Shown here piece by piece: positions 14,701 to 28,592 of a stretch of DNA of 64,000 bases. Each line of letters begins with the position of its first letter. Position 1 is the first letter of the stretch. The DNA lies in assembly GCF_902148845.1 (NCBI RefSeq), contig NW_021941230.1, forward strand, positions 14,967,797-15,031,796, read 5' to 3'. The stretch comes from Salarias fasciatus (taxonomy: Eukaryota; Chordata; Actinopteri; Blenniiformes; Blenniidae). Made by a program: the position numbers and the translations under genes. Below the pieces are notes generated by a model, which had not been told where the DNA came from, searched no databases, and saw only the letters and a list, made by a program, of their open reading frames with translations.

Positions 14701-17700
14701 CATGTGCACACGGCCTCTTGACAGCAACAGAAGGAATTTAAATAACACATTTTAAAACCACATTACCGAGTTGTTTTCATATGTTTTCAAAAAAGAAAGA
14801 AAAATCAGAAAAGAAGACTTGAGGAGAAAAGTGAGCGTAGAGTCAGGTGGTGGAAAATGAAATGTCTGAGAGAGATTTGTAACAAATCTAAGTTTGTGTG
14901 TACTTGCGAGAGCAGATTTGTGTTTGTCATTGTTGCTTGTAGAGAAGTAAACGATCCATTCTAATGTCGTGCGTGCCGATTCTCACTGCAGGCCCCGGGC
15001 CTGGTGGGTGACAACGAGTCTGCCGAGGAGAACAGAGGAGGCGTACCTTGCATGCCGGCGCCTGGTGCTCCACGCCGGCCTCAATGGAAAAACGCCTCGC
15101 TGCGTTTTTTTTTTTTGTTCTGTTGAGTCTGCATGCTAAAATCGACAACAAGGGGCTTGATTTCAGGCCAAGCGGCCATTTTTAGGACATTTACAGGCAT
15201 TTTTAAGGAGATAAAATCAACCTTTGGTAGCAAAAAGTGTAAATTCTGCTTCATGTGTCCTACATGCATTAAATGTGTTATCATTTATCTGTGTGCCAGA
15301 TAAAGAAATCTGATCAATTTCAACCTGCTCGCCAAAACTGGGGTGTTTTGTCAGAAATGACAACCTGACAATAGAAAGTCATGAGATGGAGCGAAGCAGC
15401 TTGGCTTCAGACGTCCAACCAGCCAAGAAAAAACTGCTTCCCATCATGTTATACAAGACGTTACTTTGCTTTGCGCTGATTTTTTTCTCCGTAAAGTCGG
15501 TTTCTGCACGTGTTTGTTCACAGGGAAATCCAAGAAACTTCCAAAAAGAAGCCGAATCTCACAGCTCAAAACGGCCGCGCCCTTCCTTTTGAGTTTCCGC
15601 ATCGTCTCTGGAAATACGTACAGTTTAAAATTGTGTGCACAACTTCTCAGACTGGCAGGTTCTCGGCCTTATGTGGGGAAAATAAATGCTTTGGTGTGAA
15701 ACCAGCTTATTATCTTTCTCGCATGGCTTCAAAGCGGTTCAAAGAAGCTGGGAGAAGTTCACTTTTAATTGATAAAAATTGATGAATTGGCTCACACAGC
15801 GTTCGTGTCGCATCCAGGTGCGTATCCTGTCACAACACGGCACGGCGCGTCGCCTCTCTATTCCGGTGTTTATGGCGCCGTTGTTACTATGTCTACACCT
15901 CCACAGCGTGGACGCCTGTTCCTGACTTCACACTTAATTCAGCCCGAGGTTAATTATGCGCTGCGACACAAAGCGGCGGTAACAGCAGCGTAACACATAC
16001 CCGAGGAACAGATGCACGCCACGACTTCAACATGTGTTGCAGCGATACTTCAGCGATATCTTCAGCAACAACTGATAAAATGCGAGGAGTGAACGCCTCC
16101 TCCTTCCCCGGGGACACGGATCACCACATCACTTCTCCTGACCTCTGGAGCTACGTTAGCCTCCGCCCACCCCGCAGACGTGTCCCGACTCGCCCCCCCC
16201 CCCCCCCCCGTCACGCCGCTGCCACCTTCGCCTGTGACTGGCCTCGACGTTTCGCCGCAGACGGCGAGCGGAAACACGCTCACCTGACCGGCTGAGCAAA
16301 AAAACATCGCTACTCGGGGCCGTTTCAGTGGCGTTCGAAAGGCTACGAGCTGAACCGGCGACTCTAACACCGCTACCGCTCATTTTTTAAAGATCTGTTA
16401 TGGGGCCGGAACACACGTGAAAAATCCGTGGTCCGAAGTCGGAAGGCCGGCGAGGCCTCGGCGTCAGGACTCCCGAACGCTCTCATCCATCTGAAGCAGC
16501 CAGGCCGGCTAGGAATACCATTTAAATAAATTACAAGCTGCGCTACATCCTATACGTCGTCTCCTGCGACCACAATGAGGTTAAAGGCCCGGCGGGCGGA
16601 GGAAGGCATCGCTCAGCAGCCGGGACACATCGCTCACCGCCTAATGCAGTTTCGGGGTGGAGAACTGCTGCAGAGCAGGAATAACATCATATCTCATTCT
16701 CGTCGTTTCACCGGAAGAAAAACAAGCGGCGAAGAGCAGACAGCTTTAAGAACAATTCCTGACGTCTGGTTATTATTTTCCACTCAGACTCCGCTATTTA
16801 TTAAGTGCGGCTCGCGACGGGGGTTTGTTTTTTCATCTTTTGTTCCTCACTTTGACAGGAAGATCATCTGCGCTTAATGTCTTCCGAGCCTCTTGGGGGG
16901 GGGGGAATGAATAAATTTAAAAAACAAAAGCAATAAATGATTAGAAAAATAAAAAGAACAGGAGTAATTACACAACAAGGTGCAGCAGAAACTTGCTGTT
17001 AATTTTAGAGAGTTAGACGGCGGACGCTGGAGACTCGCAATTACTCTTTAACCATTCTCATTAAATTAACAATGCTTCGCTGTATTTAACTTGTGACACG
17101 TGCGTCATTATTTTATAAGGTACGTTTTATAAGGCGCCGCTCTCCGGCGCACAGCTCTGCCCCGGGGCTAACTGGCGAACGGCCTGGCGCTTGAACCACG
17201 GTGGCCAAAACGAAAAAGGTAAACGGCGCGCGTCACCGCCGTGCTGATCGCCGCATTTCAAAGGCGTCGCCGCCGGCGCGTGCGCGTCCGGCTGAAGCTG
17301 CGACTGAAGCCAATTAGCCAGAGTAGTCGGGAGTCGCTGGGACGGGGACGCTAACGGGAGCTCGACGATTTCCCCGCCAGAGCGACAGTCGCCTCATCAG
17401 GTCCAGCGCGGCGCCAGCCGCTACAATCAATCCCTGCGCGTTAACACCCGTGGCGCCGCATAATGAAATAATTATAAATAGAAGGGGAGAGAGAGCGTCT
17501 TGTTGATTTGCTCAATTTCAATCTCATTTTAAAAAGAGGATTAGCGTCGTCGGTCCAAACCGCGGCTCGATCGCGCCTCAAAAAAAAAAACCAAAAGAGG
17601 AAAGAAAAGGGGATTTTAATTAATTCCAAAGATTAGTTATGATCTCTGAGATTGTATTTGCTAATGGAGTCGTGGCGCGGCGGGAGCAAAGCCCTCGACA

Positions 17701-18825
17701 GGCGGGCTGCTCAAGGCCCGGCGCCACACGCTCGCCGGATACCGTCGACTCCGAGGATCACGCAGAAAACATGGCCGCCCATGCTGAGCGGGGAGGCTGA
17801 GTTGGTTTAAATCCCTCGTTTCTTCTCCATCAGATTTGCGAGTCGAGTCTGAGCTCAAAGGAAACAAAGTGTGACTCGGCAGAGTAATTCGGATGGGGCT
17901 GGACCCCAAGGCCTTCTGGAGAAGCACGACGTATTTACTGGAGCGGCTCCTCATCTCGTCTCCCTGGACTCAAACGGTTTCCACATGAAACGGGCTGAAA
18001 TCCAGCCCCGTTTCATCTCCGCCGATCGCAGCGTCGCGTCTTTGTTCGCTCTCGCCGCGCCGTGAGAGACGCCGCCCCCCGCTGCTGCTCGCCTTCTACA
18101 GAAGATACAGGTTGGAGGCTACTGGAAAGACAAAAAAACACACTATTCTGTTTAATTTTCACATCACAATCACAGTGTAAGGAATGTTTTCCTTCACTGG
18201 CGAAATTCGCTTTCCGAACAGAAGTTTGAATTTCCGTCCTTTCGCATTCTAACACTCGCCGCGCCTCGTAAAATCATAACTCTGCCAGGGGACGATTCTC
18301 GCAGCAGCCTGAAACACTGTCGGAGACAAAAACCAAAGCTCCCGGTCTGACGGACGTTTTTAATCAGCCTCCGACGATACGGCGGCACTTTTCATTACGA
18401 CCGCGGCCGCCGCACTTCCACCGAGACGTCTCGTTTTGCCTCGAATCGGAGGTGAACCTCGGCAACGCCTCCACCTGTCAGGCGGAATCCAACATGGCGG
18501 CCCTGACGAATCCGTCCAACAAGACAAACCGAGACACGATAAGCGATGCGGCGTCCCCCGTTCGCGACGCTCGCCGCCCGCTGAACGCTGCGGGAACAAA
18601 CAAATGTACACACAGGCGAAGGCATGCAGATAGGCTGGCGGATCACACGGCGAGGCGAATGCACAACAAGGATGCCAGAGATAACAGGGAGGTGGGAAGT
18701 GTGTGTGCGTGTGTGTGTTGCTTCTGAGGGGAACATCAGAGTGTTTTATCTGTCATCATAAGGACAGAGACAAAGGCTGCAAACACCAGCCGCAGCCAGG
18801 ACGCTCAAACAGAGGCACTGCAGGC

Positions 18826-18857
<32 letters not shown>

Positions 18858-20685
18858 GACACGATAATGTGTTAGCGTCTCATATAAATCAGCTGATCTG
18901 GGACACACACACACACACCGCAGTGACGTAACAGTGCAGTCAATCTTGTAAATCCTCAAATGTGTTTGTTTATTCAAATATGTGCAGAACTTGACCCACT
19001 ATCCCACTTTTTTTCCTTTTTTTTTTTTTCCCCCCCCAGATTTGGAGCTCAGAGTAGGAGGATCGACATAAACCCGACTGATCCGACACTTCTGAGGCTG
19101 TAAATGTTAATGAGTGCACCGATTTTGCTTCGTCGTGATTAAAACGTGACGAAAGCTGCGGCAGAAACACGAGGAACTGTCGGCCTCCATGAAACCCCGA
19201 CGTCCACCCGAGTGTGTGCAGTGTATGTAGAACACACGACCCCACGGCGTTCCAATATTTCTAATCGGAAGTCGTCATTCCGACAGTGAAAACTATGGGC
19301 GGAATAAAACTACTTTTGTGCGAGCGAGGTGTTATTGATTGGTGAATTTAGGCGTAAACACACTGACTTCAGACAAACAAACAAACAAGGCGACACGCTC
19401 GATGGGAGCCAGGAAGGCTGTCGGCGTGTTCTCCGCTGCAACTTTGCTTAGTGGCCGGAAAGCACTCTGTATCTGTCAGCGGCGTCGAACCGCCCGGGGA
19501 CGAGCAAACAGCGAGGCCAGGTGGCAGCTGAGCAGTCGTCGATACCGCGTTTCAGAAGACGCAACGCCACCAAAGTCACGAATAAGCGCAGGAAGACATC
19601 AAACCGCCTTTGTTTTGCTCTTAAATTGCCGTCGACTCCACAACACGTCGGTCACTCTTGAGCCAAAACGACAAAGAAGCAGGTGGAGGCGATCAAACAG
19701 GAAGCGGGGAAAACCACATAAAAAGACAAGCAAGGCGCCGCGGCGGTTTGACTCCGAGCCAAAGGAAAGGCTGGAAGTGGTCCTCCCGCCGCCTTTCGCA
19801 TTTCTTCTCTACTACAAATGCATACAATGTACGGTACAGTTGGCAGCGAGCAACGGAAACATGTTGGCCCGAGGTGTGAAACGGGAGAAGAAAACACATC
19901 CAAAGCATGTGTTTTCTGCAGCAGCCGTTTGATTTGAGAAGCCATTTGAAGACGCATTAATCAAATCTTTTACGACTTAAAGGTTGATGATTTGAAATCG
20001 AAAAAACACACAAGACGATTAAGGGGCTCTGCCCAGATCAGCTTGTTAACTCGCACGAACTGCGGGACCGCTGGTGCTAACGGCTCATTTCCGCTCCGCG
20101 CTCGTATGTTCTGGCAACCCCGTCTCATTCTTCCTCTGCTCTGGTCTTTTTCTCCAAACACAACGCCTTCTCCATATGAATCACATGCATGAACACACAC
20201 ACACACACACACACACGCGCGCGCAACAAGTGACCTGTCAGGGAAAAAAAAAAAAAAAAAATCACAACAACAATAAAACCGGCGCGATCCCGACGTGATG
20301 AAGCTCAGCGGCGCAGCAGCAAACAATCAAAAGGGCTAAAAAGAGCGAGCGACCCCGGACAGCGCGGTTCACAACACACACTGCACCCAAACACACACTC
20401 GGCTGTGCGGATAATCGCACAAGTGGCTGTGGGCAGTGTGAACATCCCATCTGCCTGCTACAAGCAATGCAAAGCTGGAGCGATGATGACGATGACGACG
20501 ATGGTGCAGCTACGGTCTGCTGGCGGAGAATCGCTCTTCACCCCGCAACGTGCACAACGACTGGGAAATCCGACAAAAGGAAGGAGGCAGCCGGCCGGGT
20601 TTCGGACCGACAACGCCGCCTGTTGGTCAGACAAAGAGCAGACGAGGAGGAGATGGAGGGACTCGCAGATGGCCTTCAGCTGGGG

Positions 20686-20688
<3 letters not shown>

Positions 20689-20732
<44 letters not shown>
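20689..20732. repeat. (GT)n microsatellite
   Basis: An uninterrupted run of about 21 GT units. Confidence 0.95.
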
Positions 20733-20733
<1 letters not shown>

Positions 20734-23700
20734 ACCTCAGTGCGCCTGATTCAAAGCACTGAGGTCATTTGCCGAGTTGCTCAACGGCGCACGGAAGCAG
20801 GGGCAGCGCGGACCTCGGCCCGCCCTTGATATTTGACTCCGTGCCGCCCGGAGGCGGAGTCCTCGACCTGCGGCGCCGACAAAGCCTCGTTCCGTTGCGC
20901 TTCCCGACATTTCCGCCACACGGTTCGGCGCTCCAAACTCCGAAGCGTCAAACTGCAGTTTTTTTTCCCCCACCGACTCGTTCATTCCCTCTTCACCGAC
21001 ACGAAGCTGCGACTCCATCCAGCCAAACTAATAAGCTCCTGCTCTCTGGAGTTCTATTGACGGCCTCCGTCTGCATAACAACCATCGGGGGAATGAATTA
21101 CTCAAACACATATCAGCAAATGTAACCAGAGGAAAACACACGCATGAATGCGACTTCATGGTTTTTCCATGTAGAGAACGTACTCTGTTTTCCTCTTGAC
21201 AAGCGTGTATCGTCTTTAAAGCTCATCTCCCTGCGGTTCGGAGATATTGCGCGCGAATAAGAAGCTCGCTCGGAACGCAGTTTTGCGCTGGAAATACCAG
21301 TTGATGAAACAGACGAGGAAGAAACGGCGTGGCCACAAAGCACGTGTAAAAATAGCACGGCCGGTTTATCTTTGTTGATCGTTTACGTGTATCGTGACGT
21401 GGCTTTGAAAACGCTCCGTTAAACACTTTCATAAGTTGAGTGTTACTGAATGTAAAGCCCAGCGGCGGCGAGCTCGGCGAGCGCTCCGTGACAGGCCGTC
21501 GTAAACACGGCCCCCCGTCAACGAGCGGCGCCACGCATCCTTTCAACCCGGACGACGCCGGTAAACGCCAGTCGTTAGTCTGCCTGCGATCGTCTCCGTC
21601 CCGCCATCCATCAATTGCCGCAATCAGCGAACGAGCGGCGGGCCGCCGCCGCCGCCGCCGCCGGGCTGCGTTCAGGAGCAGGAGGAACAGCAGCCTGCAT
21701 ACATTTAGAGATGCTGTTAATGTTCGTGCAGATGGAGCCATCCTGCTCCCCAACAATGCCGGGGAACGGGTGAGCGCCAATTATCCCGCGTGACATGAAA
21801 AGGAGGACTCATTAGCCGTCATTTCATCTTGCTTGAGAGGGAGTCATTTGAATCATTACGTATCGCGGCCGCTTGACTTAAAAGGGGTCGGGGTTGTTGT
21901 TTTTTTTTTTTTTGTTTTTTTGCTTTTTTTTTGCCATTAAGTCTTTGAAACGCACCGATAAATGGACTGAAGAGCATTATGGGAGAACTTCTTTTCATGA
22001 GAAATGACTTTCATAACACCTCCTGTCACCGGATACCGGGTTAATTTCACCACTTCAAGCGACTACAGTCACATTCGTCACCACAAAAAAAAAAAATAAT
22101 AATAATAATAACACTGAGATGACTTGTTAGGGTGGCTGGATACAAACTCACTACTTTCTCCATCAGCATGAAGGTTTTTCATTTTCACGGTATTTATTAC
22201 GCAACTTCTAAATGAAAATAAGCATGTATGTACCATCTTGGGCCACCAGATGTCACTGTACGACAGTAAAAGCTGAATGTTTCCATAAAAGTGTCACACG
22301 CCAAAGCAATTTCTGTTTAATTGCACTTTATGAAACGTCATTAAGCAGACTCTTCCTCAGGTGAGATTTAAAATCTAATCTGGATTGGGAAAATGAGTTT
22401 TCTGCATGAAACGAGGGTTTTTTTTTTTTCTTCCGGTTTTGAAATGCTGGGACAGACAGGCGGAGGGGAGGGACGACGCTCCGGATCAAACCGACCCGTC
22501 CAATCCACGCGCACCAGCGTCAAACAGAGTCCGCCGTGAGTGGCTGCCACAGATCCCCCTTTCATCAACGTAATTAAGGCCAAGTCAGAAAAATACATCT
22601 GCTCAATTATTATTTAATTAGTACTTTAAATATGAGAGGAAAAGCCCTCTTCATTACAGAGAAGAAGGTCTGGGAAGTTAAAAAAAAAATAATCTCTTCC
22701 TTTTGTCTTGATTTATTTCCCGCTCTTTCTCAGCATGAGTAGCAGAAGACACATAAATACACCGACTTCTTATTAGAGCCACGCTTTCTCTCACTGGCAC
22801 AGCTTCATGCTAACAGCACTTAGCTTTCCAGCAAACGTGGGCGCATTTTGGAACAGTATACGCATCTTTTATTTTGTTTTTTTTCCCATCAAAGGTGACG
22901 TGACGTAGCTGCAAATATCGTTTTAATATTAACCGTCTGAGTACGACACACAGAAGCACAGCCGTTCAAACAGTATGAGCCTTTCTTTGGAAGCATTTAC
23001 ACATATTTCAGGTGCAAAGCGGCGATAAAGGAAGAGAACAAGCGTCGATTTGGTAGCGATCTTCAAAACCAATCAGGGATTAGCCGTCAGCGAAACGCCG
23101 AACATCCGCAGGAGTCCAGGTGAGGAGGCTCCGGAAGACGGATGCGTGGCGGGACGGAGCGTCCTGCGTCCGCCGGCGCCGACAGATTCACGGCCGCCTC
23201 CGTTATCCGCGATTTGCTGTTTTTATTTGTGGCGCCGTGCAACTGGCAGATCTCGCAAACTCGCCCTTGCTGTTTATCTCGCCACGCCGCTTGATTTATG
23301 CGGCCATAAATAAGTGATTCACGCTCGTGAGCGTGTGTGTGTGTGTGTGTGTTGCAGTCATTACAGATCTGCTGCATCATTCCTGTCTGGCTTCAAGAGG
23401 CAGTCTCGGAGCGAGTCAATTCTGACAAGGAGCCGATCTGTTACACAGTCCGCCCGGCTGACTGGCTGACGGCGAGGAGACTCCTATCTGGCCGCGTCTC
23501 GTTACGCTTCCCCCCCCACCCGCCCCCCCGTCCCTTCTCGGTGGTCCGCTCGGTCTGCGAACGCCAACATGTGGCTGACAAGGCGCCGGCGCTCAGATGG
23601 CACAGGCGTTCCTCTGCTCCACAGCCGTGACGTTCGCCTCTCGTTAGCGGCGAGGCTCGACACGTGGCCCCGTCCCTCGGGGACGCAGATCTAAGTCCTC

Positions 23701-24129
23701 AGACAAGAGCCGGCCTCCCTCCACCAGGTCTCAGATATTTGCTGTGATATTTTTTTTTTGTAATCTCTCCTCCCAGGATGCTGTCGAGACGAGAAGAGGA
23801 ACGGAAAAAAGGAAAAGAAGAAGCCCATCATCTGACCCAGAAACTCACGGGGCAATAATGGATGTAATTAACACAGCGGGAAAAGCGATATGATGTTTAT
23901 ACCACATTTATCCTCCACCCACTCCCAGGTTTCTGCACTTCTCTCCCTCCTGACGGCTCCATGCTTCCTGCTTCACTCCGTTCTCTCGCCCGGCCTTCAG
24001 CCTCTCTCTCTCTCTCTGCTCCCCTTCCTCAGATCGACAGCGCCACCCGGTGTCCCGTCTGCGGACCCACACCTTTACGTAACTGTTGTTGATGAGGTCT
24101 CCACTTTGAACATCTGCTCATATCTCTTT

Positions 24130-24165
24130 CCCCCCCCCCCCCCCCCCCCCCTCTCTCTCTCTCTA
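24130..24165. repeat. Poly(C) run followed by (CT)n
   Basis: Twenty-two consecutive C residues pass directly into a CT-dinucleotide tract. The complementary strand is a G run able to form a G-quadruplex, and sequencing length may be unreliable here. Confidence 0.9.
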
Positions 24166-24494
24166 GCCTCACTCATTAACGCTGTTAGGTTTTATTGATG
24201 CCAGCTTTCCCTGCGTATTAATGATTTATACGCGCGCCCACCACAACAAGTTTGATTAATTGAACAAGACTTCCTCGTTTGAGGCGCCTTCTGGGTTATA
24301 ACAAGCAACCGTGACACTGTTTTGTTTCTCTCTCCACACAATTACTATAAAGTGGGAGAAAACAATATCCTTGTTGGACAGGCGGCGCGAGTAAACACAC
24401 GGCTGACGAGTGAGTGATAAAATCCAGAAACAATAGACTCCCTCAGTGAGACTGCCGGTCTGCGAATCCAGCGGAAACAGCAGCTTCTCAGCCT

Positions 24495-24525
<31 letters not shown>

Positions 24526-25671
24526 AATGCATACAGCTGTGCGTCCAAACACACACTCACACAGGAAACTGATCCAAACACGTGTTCAAATCTTGATTTC
24601 GTTGCTTGCCAGAAAGTCTGCTTTACACACACACACAAATGTGTACTCACAGATCTCAGTGCAGACGCACGCAATCACGCATTTCTTTTGCTTTTCTGCC
24701 TTTTCAGACCCACTGTCTGGACCTGGACGAGAGTCAATCGGCTGGATTTCACATGCGCGTGGAGAGAGTCGCCCACCTTGCGTGAAGAGGCGTCGTCCGG
24801 CCGGTCGGCCACGCTGGGGATCCGCGGCGCTCCTCTGAGTCTGCAACACAAAACACACATCTGTAGGTGCTGCCCTGAGACAATTCTGACAAAACAGACC
24901 TCAAATGGTGCATTTCAATACATTCTACATATCAAATTGGATATGAAAAACAGAATCAGATTTAGCTTTTTTTACACAAATATATATTTCTTTTTTTTTC
25001 CCCCTCACACTTTGTGATATTTTCCTACATTTTTTTTTTCAATTTACGTGATTTAAATCTCCCGCTGAACCAAATATCAAAGAAAAATCAGCGAATCAGA
25101 GGTAATTTTAGAAGGGCGGGTACCACGTGGTATCTCTCGACCAATCATATCGCTCGCTACAAAGCCACAATCGAAAACAAGTGAAAAAAAACATGGATTT
25201 TGCAGTGAGATTAGTGAAAAAAGATGGTTTCAACCAAAATTAGGCCCATTTGACACTGGTTTCATTACGGATCTGGAACATATTCGCAGCAGAACATTAC
25301 GTAACGCAACAGGAGCTACAAGCATCGACATACGGCGATAGATGCGTATACGGCAGCTCCATTTTCTCCGTACACGACGGCCAACACGGCAGGGATTGAA
25401 CGAAAGATGACGGACGGCTGTACGTCGGCCCTCCAAAATAAACATCCCCCCAGATATTTTTTGTCTTAACTCAATTATTTTGGTCCAAACTAAAAAAGCA
25501 GCTTCATGCAGAACATATTTCATTGCTGAATGCTAAAACTAAATATGTAAATATTATTTTGTTGGCTTAAAATTAAAATATAAAGACTAAATAAGTAGAC
25601 TAAAATTGGACTAAATAAAATGAGGCTGAGAAAATGTGGAAAAAATTAGATTGAAGCTGAAAAAAATAAGT

Positions 25672-25916
25672 CAAACCATTTTCTCCAAAACAAAGGTTCT
25701 TTTCTAAAGACCACAGTGGTCTTTTGTTGTTTACCTGACGGTTTCGGCAGCTGTCAGCTGTCTTCTTCAGAGTGTTTGTCACGTGATGTTGTTGTGACGT
25801 GTTGTGCCGAAACCGTCAGGTAAACAACAAAATACCACTGTGGTCTTTAGAAAAGAACCTTTGTTTTGGATTATCACTTGGAAGACCAATGAACCTTTTT
25901 GGACAAACCATTTTCT
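25672..25916. mobile_element. 219-bp insertion with 13-bp target duplication and a long hairpin
   Basis: The 13-mer CAAACCATTTTCT occurs at 25672-25684 and again at 25904-25916, bracketing a 219-bp insert (25685-25903). Inside, a 66-bp arm (25684-25749) is repeated in inverted orientation at 25805-25870 with a single mismatch by eye, separated by a 55-bp spacer. A target duplication of this length fits insertion by a retroelement-type (target-primed) mechanism. The arm contains GCCGAAACCGTCAGG, a phrase that resembles the ends of Penelope-like or related fish retroelements. Family assignment is inference. Confidence 0.6.
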
Positions 25917-27628
25917 GCTGAGGATCTGATTTTTTTTCCCCACAGCGTTCAACCGCCTCAGTCTTCAGACCAAACAGGCAGAACACGCCAACGCCATCGG
26001 TTTCAAACCAGGAGTCCTCCTGCTGTGAGGCAACAGTGCTAACCACTGCCGCACCGTGGCCCCCAGGTGAAAAACCCAGTCGTTTTAGGTGTCGTACGGC
26101 TGATTGAGAGACAGTAAAACTGGACGCTAACGTAGCCGATCCACTCACGGATCGATACGATGACTCGGCACCTTCTGCAGCGTGCTGCCTTCCACAGCAG
26201 CAGCGCCACGGAGAAGCACTCATCTGTATTCCAGCGACGGCTGCCGGGTATCTCAGCCGGCATGTGAAGAATACAAACTGTAAACACAACGCTACCAGTT
26301 AAAAATTGCAGAGTCTGGAAGCTGCGGGCGCTTTTCCAAGAAAGGGAGCCTTTAATGCTCTGTTTGAGTCGACTCCGAAGCAATAAATTTCAAGGACGGA
26401 CGCCCTGAAATCCAAGCTTCAAAGGAATGAAAAGGGAAAACTCTTCTTCAGCAGATGAATAAGAGCGGCGTCAGCGAAGCTCGACTTGATAACGGGGATG
26501 ATTCTGGACAGTCCGGGGCCGCTCCACACTGATTCAGAGCGCCGTCCGACACGCCGACTCTTTAGAGGAGAAGTCAACGCTCACGTTCTCCACGTTGGAA
26601 CGCGCCGTATCCTTCATCGGCCGGACCCGGAGGCCTTTCCTCACGAGCTGCGCTAAAACACACTGTGCTGTGCCCACTTTCTCTCCGCCTGCAACATCCA
26701 TTTGTAATTGCAGTCGTGTGATTTTGTACATTTTTTTTCTTTCCTTGTCCCCAGAGAGAGAACGGAGTTGGAACTCGCCTCTTATTAAACGCGTTTCTTA
26801 GCGACAGCAGCTCAGGTTTGAGGATTTCCAGCAACGACACCAAGGAACATAAAATTAAATGTCTCTGTTCTTTATTGTTCTCAGTAATTCTGCTTTTAAA
26901 CTTCCTATAAAAACAAAGACTATCATTACCATGGTTATTGCTGTTGCTGTTTGACTTTTCTGATGGAGATTTCTATTTTCTATTTTGTCAAGAACAGTGA
27001 CTAAAAAGCTGGATTGTTTTTTATTTTACTGTTATTACAACTTCATATTGTTCCATAGTTACACTGTAACCACAACTAGTACTATTACTAGTATTAAAAC
27101 TACAACTCCTCCTATAATTCTGTTGGAGCCAGGACTTCTCTCCGGCCGACTCCACCCGGTTCTTTTATTCTATGCTTGGTATAAAGAATGCCAAAACGAC
27201 TGGCTTCAGATTATTACCATTTATTTAAGTATAGCCAGATGTAATGCTCAGCGCTGGACCTTACAGGGAAAGATACAAAGTATTTTGCCCCGAAAGGATC
27301 CTGATTGTTGATGAAACAGAGTTTTTATTCCATGTTCTTCTGGGCCAGGCCTGCCCCGACAGATAGGCTGGACTTTGTTCGCAATTGGACAATTTGATAT
27401 TGATGTCAGCTGCCAACCAAGAGCTGACATCCTTATCCAGTATGTTTTGGAACACTGGTGAGGCTGTGTTGGTTTCTCCGGAACGTGTGGGTATGTTTAC
27501 ACTTTAGCAGAACATCTTATAACCTTGGTGTACTTCTCTCAGGAAAGGCCTAATGTGCAGTTAATACAATTATTCCATAGTAGTAGTGCTAATTAATGTA
27601 TATCCCTAACAATTCCTATGAAAATAAC
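25917..27628. other. Intergenic, no gene recognised
   Basis: No coding similarity is seen. The stretch around 27120-27480 has the mixed composition of an old repeat, but I could not define ends or a family. Confidence 0.5.
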
Positions 27629-28092
27629 TTAAAGCAACACTAAGGAACTTTCAGTTTTCGTTGATTTTGGCGGCGCCAGTGGACAAAAGCGGTAGTGTTT
27701 TGCCTGAAGGAATACTACAGTTCCCATGAGGCCTAGCGCGTGACGTCGTAAAATGCTGCTCCCGGTGGGCATGCTGTCGGACTGAACTCACCTTCATTTG
27801 TTTCCAGTGGCTGTGTGAAGGATGGATAACGACGAGGTAATGAATCTAATGGTGGCTAAACGATGTCATATCATGATGTGACGCGTGCCGTAAAGCAGTC
27901 CGCACATTTGGAGTTTTTTAGTGTGCAGGGTTCCTACCACCCTCCTCACAGCTGCTCAGTCCAAGTGAAAGCAATACTGACTCCCTCAGGCTGTGACAGA
28001 GGGGTCATTCAACTAGTTGTAAGTCGATGGATCATCACAAAACATATTAAAATGTTTTATTAAGGTTGAAAAGTTCCTTAGTGTCGGTTTAA
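27629..28092. mobile_element. TTAA-flanked MITE (piggyBac-like), copy A
   Basis: The element occupies 27633-28088 between two TTAA tetranucleotides (27629-27632 and 28089-28092). Its ends are imperfect inverted repeats: AGCAACACTAAGGAACTT on the left and, on the minus strand from the right end, ACCGACACTAAGGAACTT. The TTAA duplication is the hallmark of piggyBac-type target sites. At 456 bp with no transposase frame, it is non-autonomous. Confidence 0.75.
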
Positions 28093-28592
28093 AGGTGCAT
28101 TGAGGAGTTTGCACGTTTTATGCGAAACAGCGCCCCCTGCAGGCCTTGGGCGTAATGCAGCTTAGTGAAAAACTCGTCCCTGTGGCTCGCGTGCACGGAA
28201 GAGGGGAACTCTGTCTTCGCTCGTTTAGCAGCACTCAAGTAAGATTTAAGTTTCTTTCACCTGCTGGAGCTGTGGCAGTGCTAGAAGCCAGTCTGTTCTG
28301 ACTTTCTGGAAGCTCCTGCTCAGTTGTTGCTCACTAAGCATCTGGCGGAGTAATGGCGGACAAATCGAAACCTATCCAGCTGGAGTGCGCATTACGTCAT
28401 TCCTTTCTCCCCAAAAAAACTTTGGTGCTGGACCGGCACTGCAACTTTCAAGTGACAATTTAGCGCTGTTAGAGGTACGTACTTGTAATGAATATGTCAG
28501 GGCACATTGTACACATCATTAAAAATGTGTAACATATTTATGGTGGAAAATAAGTATTTCTAAGGTTGTAAAACTCCTTAATGCACCTTTAA
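28089..28592. mobile_element. TTAA-flanked MITE (piggyBac-like), copy B
   Basis: The element occupies 28093-28588 and shares its left TTAA (28089-28092) with the neighbouring MITE; the right TTAA is 28589-28592. The termini are AGGTGCATTGAGGAGTTT and, from the right end on the minus strand, AGGTGCATTAAGGAGTTT, so 17 of 18 positions match. The terminal sequence differs from copy A, so this is a different but related family. No coding frame is present. Confidence 0.8.

Larger units (their letters stand above)
8701..25671. other. Gene-free intergenic region, middle part
   Basis: No protein family is recognisable in either strand. Contents are (CA)n/(TG)n arrays (for example near 18825, 20183 and 20689), C or G homopolymers (near 10877, 16197, 19030 and 24130), and scattered AT-rich segments with homeodomain-type cores, such as 9285-9400, 22560-22640 and 24165-24270. 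Codon-like composition is absent. The open frames listed by chance are interrupted by simple repeats. Confidence 0.6.

Noticed and set aside
19339-19932. 197-codon plus-strand frame
   Set aside because: Basic, compositionally random sequence with no homologous words and no splice or polyadenylation context.
25700-25800. Active hammerhead ribozyme
   Set aside because: CTGAAGA and GAAAC words occur in order, but the pair that should close stem II is not G-C and stem III is essentially missing. At most a remnant.
27120-27480. Possible solo long terminal repeat
   Set aside because: It begins with a TGTTGG-like word and has repeat-like composition, but no matching end, no target duplication and no second copy can be shown.
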